DNA from: Rodentolepis nana
Taxonomy: Eukaryota > Platyhelminthes > Cestoda > Cyclophyllidea > Hymenolepididae
Length of the DNA: 14,645 bases
Direction of reading: 5' to 3'
Assembly: GCA_900617975.1 (NCBI GenBank)
Contig: UZAE01001195.1
Coordinates: 1 to 14,645 of the forward strand
The notes under the pieces were generated by a model. The model saw only the letters and a list, made by a program, of their open reading frames with translations. It did not search any database and had not been told where the DNA came from. Of this stretch, positions 6,958-14,645 are shown one piece after another (the first letter of the stretch is position 1; each line of letters starts with the position of its first letter). The translations under genes were made by a program, and so were the position numbers.

Positions 6958-9603
6958 GTAGATCACCACAGTACTATCACTATAAGTTATAAGAAAATTA
7001 ATGTCAATCTTTTATATCATATTCAGTTTGCTCTTTGTTGACCGATAATGGTCGATATGTCCTTGTAATGTTCCAGTTTTTTCCTACACATCAAGCAGAA
7101 CGCAAGAACTGGTACTGAAAACAAACTAAATTTTATTCAACTACACAAGGATCCATGATTACTAATGATTTGGAATGACAGCATACTGAATATTCTCTCT
7201 TCTCCTTAGAAAAAGAAACCAATATTCACGTTTTCTTAAGTTGGGTCTGAGTGCTTTTATGGTATAAAGAACATTCATAAGAAAATCACGGAATCTACTT
7301 AAGCTGATTAAACAACTTTGTGGTGCATATTCTATTCTTACGTATGCATCATTTGTATTTAGTAAGGGCGGAGTGCAAAATTTCTTTTTTTCTCTAATTT
7401 GCTTGGTAACGTGTTGAGACGAGTTTCATCACATTGCGCACGCTTTATCACTTCAAACCATGTTGCCATGACAGTAGTAATTACGTTGTTGCATTTTGCT
7501 AGCTTTCTCTCTCTCACAAAAGGATATAGGGAATTTTCAAAGTGGATTTCTTCACCTTTATTCGAAGTGCGCATTTTCCCTAACAATATAGCCTTTAACA
7601 ATTTCTTCCACGAGGTACGTACCTTTAAAATGTTATACCGTAAGATTGTTTTAATGTATGGTAAGTTCTCACCTCTATGACATTTTTCAATTATGCTGAT
7701 CTCCATCATAATGAAATTACTCTAAATGCTATGTAGTTTAACTTTCCTAATAAAAATTAACGAAGAAACACATTCTCATCATCCTAATTTTTCTGTTTAC
7801 TGGCGCTTTCGGACATCGATAGAGATTTCAATAACCTAATAAATATTCTGCTTTCTAATTAAATGCAAAACTTCATTTCTACAAGTGTTGCAATTAAATT
7901 ACGTATAAATTTGTTATTTGGGCGTTATTGTACCATATTAATGAAGACTAAGTGACGTAATTTCTCTTTATTCATAAAATATTGATAAATTCAATACAAT
8001 TAATCACTAGTGTAAAAGCCCTAAAATGTGAATTCACATTGCTAGTAAGCAAAAGAGGGGGAGTGCATTAAAAAAACATAAAATATTTGGGAATTTCTAA
8101 AGTTTATGACATCAATTTGATTTAAACTTTTAAAAGTGGCGCTTCCGCAAAGTGCTTAAAATTTCGGTCCGATAACATATATTTGCAACATGATATCTGA
8201 CATTTATTGAGTTTTTTGGAAATGATGGGACTTTTGTGAAGCGTAAACACTTCAAGTCGTTTAAAATAATTAAATTTAAATCTCTTTCACGTCTCAATTA
8301 CATTATTCTAGTATCTATCACATTGATTGTCTAAACATCAATGTCATTGCTAATCACACTTAACACCAAACCAGTGATCTGGCATTGATATAGAATGTCT
8401 CTAAGTTCACGTTAAAATAGTGAATCATTGCCTTTCACTGACAATTATTTACTTGGTGATACTAACAAAATCTATTCTGTAAATTTGTTAGAAATTTGTA
8501 AAAGTAAAAATACTTTGAAAACTACGCTACTGATTTTAAATTAAGTAAAGCATACAAAATATTGTTTTCTTAGTTAATCGAAATACATTTCGACAATATT
8601 TTCCAAAGACGATAAACTGAGAGGAAAATTTTTGTTATATAGACTAAACAACAAAACATGCGCACAACTTGAAGTGAAAAAGCTTACCTATGTATAAGTG
8701 TTTTTCAATGCGAAAATAAAAACATGAAAGTCAGCAATATTTGACATTGATAAAATGATTTTCTCCTATCTCGGTGAAGTTATTAGTGAGAATAATTAAT
8801 ATATATTCTCCCCTATCCTTGTTCACAATTTTCTGAACTTACATTTAATCCGCTCATTGATAATATGGCCGAATATATTAATTATTCCATGGGCAACTTT
8901 TGATAAGTTATCGTTAGAGCAACTATAGGTTAAAATGAACCCCAGATTTGAGTATTAATGTAAATTTTATCGAATAAAGTTAACTCAAAACTTTCCAGCA
9001 AAATTAAAATTTTCCTGGAGAATCAGACAAACTTTGCAACAGTGTAGAGAGCGGTTTTCCAACTATATGAACATGAAAACTACATATGGATTCACTGATG
9101 ACACAATTTTATGAATTTCACTATATCCCAGTGATTGACCAAAATTTCACCAACTGATTTTGAATTTTTGAGGACATTTTCCCAAACGATCGCGCTTATA
9201 GCCCTGGTGACTGTTGATAAGTCAATTTAAGATGTCTGAAAATGAAAATATCAAGACTCTCATCTATCCATGAATTTCTATTAATCTTACTGTCTAAGAA
9301 ACGGTTTTAATTCTAAGTGAATTATTTACTGAAAAGTCTTGAAAACTTAGAAAGAGTATGATAGGTGGAATGATACTCGTTAACCCGGTCAAATGTGTTA
9401 TTGAAGTTGCCGCTATCTCTTAAAGTCAAAATTATCATTTTAAGTTTCTTTTATTTGAGGGGTCCCTGAGTAATTCGTCAGTCATCTCTTGACAACCCTT
9501 TTAAGGAACCTGGTAATCAATGCGGAAAATCGCGCAGCAATTTCGACAGTGACAAGAATATCTACTAGTCAGACGATCGAAATTATGCCAACCAATTTTC
9601 AAA
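6958..9603. other. long spacer, no gene supported
   Basis: AT-rich. The stretch 7371-7709 is somewhat GC-richer and holds overlapping frames on both strands. The minus one has 116 codons starting ATGATGGAG, with no family motif, promoter or splice context. The perfect palindrome AGGTACGTACCT lies at about 7613-7624. TGACGTAA at 7953-7960 is a bZIP-type octamer. I see nothing else. Confidence 0.4.
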
Positions 9604-10005
9604 CGAATTCATAAGGAAGCACGACGCTTAATAGGTTGGCCTAAAGGTTAGTCAGATGACAACATTAATGCGCTCCTTGAAGACAGATATGGGAGCAAAA
9701 TGAAAATCCGCATAGAGAATTCAAAGCAATTTTTTCTCTAATCATCTGATCAAATCTATTAACGAATGGGAATGGGGCCAGGCAAATCGGAGATGGATAT
9801 CTTCCTACTTAACAAAGACTAACGCAGTTTTCTTTTTCAGATAGCTGACATGATTGCCCACAAACAAAGAACAAGAAAAATGACATGCCGTAAAAACGAA
9901 TAAGGTCTCCAAAGCTAGTAATGTTTAAATCTGTTCATTTGAACTTTTAGACGGCTGCTCATGGAGAACTTTGTGGAAAATTTCCGAGATGAATACTTCA
10001 GTGAA
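9604..10005 (+). pseudogene. decayed BEL/Pao LTR-retrotransposon remnant
   Basis: Two separated scraps point to the same family. At 9604-9738 the frame reads KRIHKEARRLIGWP, then after an in-frame TAG, DDNINALLEDRYGSKMKI. This has the layout of the DUF1759 gag-like domain of BEL/Pao (A-x-x-x-I-x-G, D-N-Y-x-x-A-x-x-L-L-x-x-R-F/Y-G). At 9949-10005 a frame reads RRLLMENFVENFRDEYFSE, like the DUF5641 C-terminal pol domain (L-x-E-x-F-W-x-R-x-x-x-E-Y-L-x-x-L). The ends of gag and pol being about 0.2 kb apart implies loss of the protease, reverse transcriptase, RNase H and integrase between them. Stops and frameshifts make it non-functional. The gag match is the better one. No LTRs were found. Confidence 0.42.
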
Positions 10006-11014
10006 TAAGAAATAGACCCTGGCGGCTTCAAAACATTGAATGCGTCCAGTTTAATTGGGCACTTGTATTAGAAGGACTATTAGCCAAACGGCGGGCTACA
10101 AACGAACTAGTATAAGAACCTCTGCAGTAAAGCCGTCTTTAAAAGTCCAGATATCACTGCGATCATATACTTTTGCATAGTCATAAAATATTCCATTGGG
10201 CAAATTAATATCTCAAATCTTCCTCTCAGTATTATTGAAATATAAGTTATTCCTCATATTTTTCATGTGAAATTATATGAATTATGATATTTTGAACATA
10301 GTTCAGATTGAATTATGAAAACTTTTTTCCTTTGATAACAAGTGCTTATGATTTCCCACCTTTACGTTTTGATATCAACTGTATATTACTGAACAACCCT
10401 ATTTTGTTTGCTTTGAATGAAGAACTCAAAACATGTTTGATCTCATTTGCCTGTTTCCTATTATAAATTAACTGAGTGTAAAATATTGCTGTAATAAAAT
10501 TATTTTATTATAAATATGACAAAATTGATTTTCAGTAAAAATAATTCACTTATCTGACAAAAATGCTTTTGATTCTCCTTTGTCCTTGCCTATTACGTTA
10601 GACTTTATTTGGTCCTTATACTTTGTATGATGGGCGACATTTTGGTCGAGAAGTACTGTTTGTCAATAACTAACATTATTTTGATTGTCTGGTTTTAATG
10701 GCAACCATTTTACTTTGTGCGATTGTTATTTCAAACATAAAAATTAAAAAACTTGATTATTTTGCTTTCAAAGAGATCTCGGCTGGATACAGTGACGTCT
10801 GTTTTATTGTGGTACAGTCGGGCGGCAAATGGGAAATCAAATTAAAAGCAGGCTTTTGACAATTTCACTTGTTACTGATCGTTTTAAGTAGAACAAAAAT
10901 TTAACTTTACTAGTCCAAATATATTTCGCATTACTCATGTCACGAAAATAGTTCTAGTGCTTCTTCTACTTATACGCAACATGTAGAATGTGTAATCAAG
11001 TACCAAATTAATTT
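10006..11014. other. spacer downstream of gene 2
   Basis: AT-rich, with no gene or repeat recognised. TGACGTC(T) at about 10793 is near a CRE. The region around 10020-10140 may hold more unrecognisable BEL/Pao sequence. Confidence 0.4.
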
Positions 11015-11020
11015 TTTATT
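11015..11020 (-). terminator. candidate poly(A) signal of bZIP gene 2
   Basis: The first canonical AATAAA on the minus strand after the gene 2 stop, about 460 bases downstream. A weaker variant, CATAAA, occurs near 11150. The 3' end of the transcript is therefore uncertain. Confidence 0.35.
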
Positions 11021-11108
11021 TTTGAGGCAGTTTTTATAATGGATGAATAGGACTTTCCTCGTTGCATTAATTTCTAGAGATGGGCGAAGTGAATCAATCC
11101 TTTCCTAT

Positions 11109-11121
11109 CACGTGTGACTCA
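11109..11121. promoter_or_regulatory. E-box overlapping an AP-1/GCN4 site
   Basis: CACGTGTGACTCA combines a perfect palindromic E-box (11109-11114) with a perfect TGACTCA (11115-11121), directly joined. It lies about 360 bases past the gene 2 stop and several kb upstream of gene 1. bHLH and bZIP dimers could bind side by side. Function is inferred only from motif form. Confidence 0.35.
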
Positions 11122-11481
11122 TTCTTACACCAACAAAGCACTTTTTATGTCAACAATAATAATAAAACGCTAACCATAAGAGCATCCGCCATTTCATGCT
11201 ACTTGATACTATTATCGTGATACATCGATTAAAAAAGCAGAAGCTGTTATAAATGTTTAAAATGTTTTTTTTCTTATCAGAGTAAGTACAACGAAAGGTT
11301 GCGTGCCTGCGAATGGGAAAAATTTCAAAAAAGGTTAAAAAGGATGCCAATTTTAGAAATCATATTTAACGGAAAGTGATCTATAGCATTGTAAAGGAAG
11401 GAAGGGGAAGAAATGAAAGTGCCCAGATAAAAAATATGTCAGGCAGTAGCAGTCAAATTCTCTAAATGGTGATTGTAATGG

Positions 11482-13763
11482 CTATTTACTGTGGTGGTTA
11501 ATATGTTGCTGCTGTTGAATTGGCTGATTTGTCCGCTGATGGGAAATAGAAGCTACATCAGTGGTGACTGAGCCAGCAAAAGTTTTGAAAAGTATGGCCC
11601 GAGATTCAATCATGATGGAATTCAATTCTTCCACGAAGGCTCGCAGTCGGGCATTGGAGTTGGTCAAGCGTTCAGTTTCCCGTAACATTTGCTGAAATCG
11701 ATGCTTTCGAAGAGCTCGTGACTTACGTGATGCCGCATTGTTGCGTTCTTTTCTTTGAATTTCTCGTTCATCATAACTTCGACCAGTTTTTGAGGCATCA
11801 TGACATTCTTTAGGCGGCTTGTCTTCTAGCTCAGAAAGTTTCGACATGTCTTTCATGATTCGCAGATCGCAAGCACATGATGATACTGATGTGCTTGAAC
11901 AGGGTGACGAACCTGATAGCACTGAGAAACCGGAGAACGAACCGGAAACCTCCGATTCAGTTTCAGAAACGACCATCTCCACTTGCGGCGGAGCCTAAAG
12001 GAGTGATTATATATAAGATCGATTGTATCCCACGCAATACTCCTCAATGCATCACCAATTTCATTTAAATTTACTGAAATTTGTTTGAGTCATAAACGTC
12101 CTTCGAATTTAAGCATTGAAATTCATCGCCTTAATCTCCAAAACTATTTGCGCAATCATTGTGAAATACCTAAATGGGAATGATTATTGGCGATTTCGCA
12201 ATAAAAGCGAATTTGTATCTATTGGATCATGTCTTGCAATTAACTTAGCACGACATAGAGGCAGCATATACAAATAGAGATTGGCAATTAAAGAAGCCTT
12301 CGTGGGCTCTCTTGACCCTAATGTGATAGGATTCCTGCAGGAAATTTCTTGAAACGCTTAATCAAACTGTTATTATACTTTTATTAGATTCGGAAATAAA
12401 TTATTGATGCTAATAACTGCTTCCCTGTTCGCTGCTGCCATCAACATGATAATTGTAATAATGATATGAGTAAATTAATAAAAAGTGTCAATAATTGGAA
12501 CAATGATGAAATCTTAACAAAATTGGCCGATATAATTATAAAATTTTAATTAATTTTCCTAAAACAGCAAACTGCCCTGAAAAAAAACGAAACATCAGAT
12601 TTATTTATTTGACAATTTGCCATCAGATTTACTACGATTCCTGGGGAAAAGTTTAGGCATTATTTATAGTTTGAAATTAATCTAGATAAACTTAAGTCAT
12701 CCGGATTTATAAAAGATACTTAAGTTTTGAAACAATTTTTTCAGAGAATTTGTGGTCATTGTTTGCTTGCCATCAAATTGAAATTATTGATAAAAACTGT
12801 AAAAGTTCATTTAGCACAGACTAGGGTTAACTTGCCTTGCAAAGATTAAACGCGTACATCCCGTTGATCAGATATTATGAGCTTAGAGTGCTTCAAATCG
12901 CCCATTTTTGCTGGAATTTGCAACGCATTGTGCAACTTTCCCACTAACCAATAGGGGCTCAAGCTGAGCTGTGTGTTTGTTTGTGGGGCACGACTGCGTT
13001 GAGGCGCGCAATCATTTGCACACCCGCACTTACAATTTACGCATACAATTCGCTTGTCACAAGGCGACTTAACATGTGATTTCAATTGCTTACTAAAACT
13101 TCCTACATTCTTGCATGCAAGTCTATCTCCCTAACATTACCAACTATTATTTATCTTCAGTTTTCTGTCAATATGGACAGCATTTTCACATGTGTTTCTG
13201 TGCAACTATTATTTACGTGTATCTAAGTCTATCAGGCTATGTTGTAAGATTAGTGCTGTATGTAGATATGATGAGTATGAAAGCATAATTTACCTCAATT
13301 TCGTTGCTCCTTCTCGGGTAAGAAATTTCCTTATTCTGCTCCGGTTGTAGTGACTGAGATTGTAAGTGAACAATGTAGCAGGCCATTAACCAGTTCTGAA
13401 CCGCCCCATAAGAGGACGGATAGCTACCAGTAATTCCGTAATGCTCCATGCACAGGTCGAAGCACGTAGTATCTAGCGCTAAAAAAATTAGGAGAAGACG
13501 ATGCAACCTGCCATTTCATATACATGTGATTTTACAACACCTACTACTACTACTAGTGGCTATAGGGCAGTGGAGTGGGTGTCCTTCAGCTGTGGCATAT
13601 GAAATAATAGCTAGTCGGCAAATGATTGCGTATTGTGCATCAATCAATCATGCTTCTATCCTATTGACAACCTGCAAGAATGACCTAAAAAATTTAGAGC
13701 AAATTAGCCAGTTATTGCATTATTTAAATGAGTCAATATGTTACCTATAAATGAAATTTTCAT
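11482..13763 (-). CDS. bZIP transcription factor, gene 2 (paralogue of gene 1)
   Basis: A predicted nuclear factor of about 238 residues. Exons: 13763-13745 (tentative), 13478-13294, 11994-11482. Exon 2 has acceptor CTCCTAATTTTTTTAG and donor GAG|GTAAAT. Exon 3 has acceptor ATCACTCCTTTAG. Intron 1 is 266 bp, phase 1; intron 2 is 1299 bp, phase 0, the same phases as gene 1. Exon 2 encodes an aromatic and Cys-containing stretch (CFDLCMEHYGITGSYPSSYG). Exon 3 begins Ser-rich (SGSFSGFSVLSGSSPCSST). Then come the basic region RKERNNAASRKSRALRK (149-165) and a zipper with Met171, Leu178, Leu185 and Leu192 and an Asn (182) at an a position. A tail with QQQQHINHHSK ends the protein. Exon 1 (MKISFI plus one base) rests on an ATG with G at -3 and donor ATAG|GTAACA. 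It is short, and another upstream exon or the in-exon ATG at CTGTGCATGGAG could replace it. Subfamily is unresolved, as for gene 1. Confidence 0.75.
12846..13133 (-). other. GC-richer island in gene 2 intron 2, possible alternative exon
   Basis: This stretch is visibly GC-richer than its surroundings and open on the minus strand for 95 codons. It includes a Cys-dense run (CVNCKCGCANDC) and an ATG with AAAA before it near 12909. From that ATG, 16 codons (MGDLKHSKLI and so on) end at GAT|GTACGC. That is a phase-0 donor which would splice in frame to exon 3 of gene 2. An inverted CCAAT (CTATTGGTT) lies about 60 bases upstream of the ATG. It could be an alternative first exon with its own promoter, or chance. 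The donor is not strong. Confidence 0.25.
13541..13555. repeat. CTA x5 microsatellite
   Basis: Five perfect CTA units inside the first intron of gene 2. They give the opposite strand a TAG run that closes one reading frame. Confidence 0.85.
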
Positions 13764-14622
13764 TTCTTAAAAGTTGTTCTTATTTGGTGTCGATACACAC
13801 AAATTCACATATATTGCGTGCCATTACAAAAATGCCTCAAATTAAACAATATTGACAAAATTCTATGATAATGAAAATTGCATCAACTAAATTAAATTTT
13901 GATTAAAAATGAGAGAAACTTTTAGCTCAATGAAAATTGAAATTATGTTCCTCAAGTTATTTGTGAGCTTAGTAAAAATAAGTCGAAAGCAATAATTTAT
14001 TTTAATTGAGCAAAGGACTAAATGAAATTTCAATTTTATTTTGAATTAAAAAAATTTTAATACTTTGATGATTGTATATGATTCTATTTAAGGGCAGTTT
14101 TACAAGGCCTATTAGTTACCGCTCATTTTTCATTAGGAAAAATAGATAACTCGACTACGAACTTATCAATTGGTTAATAAAAAATAGCCCTCATCGGTGG
14201 GAAGCTTTAAGCCATTTGCATGTTCTTTAGAATATCCACATACTTACGAATATCAAATTACATACAATCCACTCATTTTATACCCCAACTTTATTCTCTT
14301 CTATACGGTTTCTGGGCTTACACCCTTGTTGATAAGAAACAACGTTGGCATAGCTGAACCAAGGAAGCTTAGGCGTTCTGCAACAGTCTGGAGCGTGTTT
14401 CCATGCTGCTAATTGAGTTAGGAAGCAGAAGCGGTGGTGAGTACAGAGATCTCTCACCCAACCAAAAGACAATAGCCACTGTATGGTCAGCGTCGAAGAA
14501 TAAAGCAAAATTTTGGCAACCAAGGTCTGTGACAGCAACACCACAACTAAAATAAATGCTCTTTCCTCTATACGCTCAATTCGTTTCAAGAGAATGGAGA
14601 TTGCTTAGATCATGAGTAGGGT
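13764..14622. other. upstream flank of gene 2, no gene supported
   Basis: 13764-14190 is AT-rich and would contain the gene 2 promoter. A 14-codon upstream ORF (ATG at 13824-13822) precedes the tentative start, but I find no convincing TATA/initiator pair. 14300-14600 is GC-richer, with open frames of 71 codons (plus) and 103 codons (minus). Neither shows a domain, and both may be old retroelement sequence. The palindrome AGAGATCTCT lies near 14447. Confidence 0.4.
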
Positions 14623-14645
14623 GGGGGGGGGGGGGGGGGGGGGGG
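14623..14645. other. terminal poly-G run
   Basis: Twenty-three consecutive G close the window after GAGTAGGGT. A pure G run at an exact end, in a sequence with no other long G tract, suggests a contig end or a sequencing or assembly artefact rather than a biological element. Confidence 0.7.

Noticed and set aside
7613..7624. Perfect palindrome AGGTACGTACCT with GTACGT donors on both strands
   Set aside because: Short palindromes of this size occur by chance, and neither flanking frame looks like a real exon.
7359..7709. 116-codon minus-strand frame starting ATGATGGAG, with a 93-codon frame opposite it
   Set aside because: No family motif, no promoter or poly(A) arrangement, and both strands are open because the segment is less AT-rich. 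Probably chance.
3478..10800. Scattered bZIP-type octamers (TTACGTCA, TGACGTAA, TGACGTCT, TGATGCAATC)
   Set aside because: With several accepted variants on two strands, a few are expected by chance in 14.6 kb. They do not cluster at either promoter.
11853..12068. Two frames of 63-64 codons overlapping the gene 2 bZIP exon, one on each strand
   Set aside because: Shadows of the coding exon and its acceptor region; the bZIP frame explains the openness.
13448..13750. 100-codon plus-strand frame with a hydrophobic run like a signal peptide (HLLLLLVAIGQWSG)
   Set aside because: It lies antisense over exon 2 and intron 1 of gene 2. The leucine run is the reverse reading of the CTA microsatellite region. 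There is no independent support.
14278..14589. 103-codon minus-strand frame near the right end
   Set aside because: No recognisable domain, and a plus-strand frame overlaps it. The GC-richer composition explains the lack of stops. It might be retroelement debris, but nothing identifies it.
1..14645. Search for tRNA B-boxes, rRNA, CRISPR-like spaced repeats and bacterial ribosome binding sites
   Set aside because: None seen. Repeats at 144-417 are directly adjacent and graded, not separated by unique spacers.

Overview
This window looks like AT-rich (about two-thirds A+T by eye) nuclear DNA from an animal, most likely an arthropod. The evidence is spliced genes with small introns and GT/AG borders, a TATA + initiator promoter, AATAAA-type poly(A) signals, and worn remains of LINE and BEL/Pao retrotransposons. 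I see no bacterial-style operon, ribosome binding site, CRISPR array, tRNA or rRNA. I cannot name the species.

Layout. 1-417: the minus-strand endonuclease start of a LINE running off the left edge, then a tandem array and a duplicated 25-bp unit. 616-792 (minus): a weak RNase H-like LINE scrap. 2063-2425 (plus): an unassigned open frame with a poly(A) signal directly after its stop. 4127-5291 (minus): a well-supported three-exon bZIP transcription-factor gene (gene 1), with a readable promoter at 5417-5536. 5550-11480: mostly non-coding spacer holding a second copy of the left-end repeat (6730-6957, minus) and a decayed BEL/Pao remnant (9604-10005, plus). 11482-13763 (minus): a second three-exon bZIP gene (gene 2), whose first exon is tentative. 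13764-14645: no gene I can support. The window ends in a run of 23 G, which looks like a contig end or sequencing artefact.

The main biological content is the pair of bZIP genes. They lie head-to-tail on the same strand about 6.2 kb apart. Their basic-leucine zippers align without gaps (26 of 59 positions identical by my count). The intron phases match (phase 1, then phase 0) and the zipper is always in the last exon, so I infer a tandem duplication. The N-terminal halves have diverged almost completely: gene 1 is acidic with a Myc-like TPxxS phosphodegron candidate, while gene 2 is serine-rich with a glutamine/histidine-rich tail. Both carry Ser where most bZIP basic regions have Ala or Val at a base-contacting position. 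They could dimerise with themselves, with each other, or with other bZIP proteins. No sequence here proves what they regulate.
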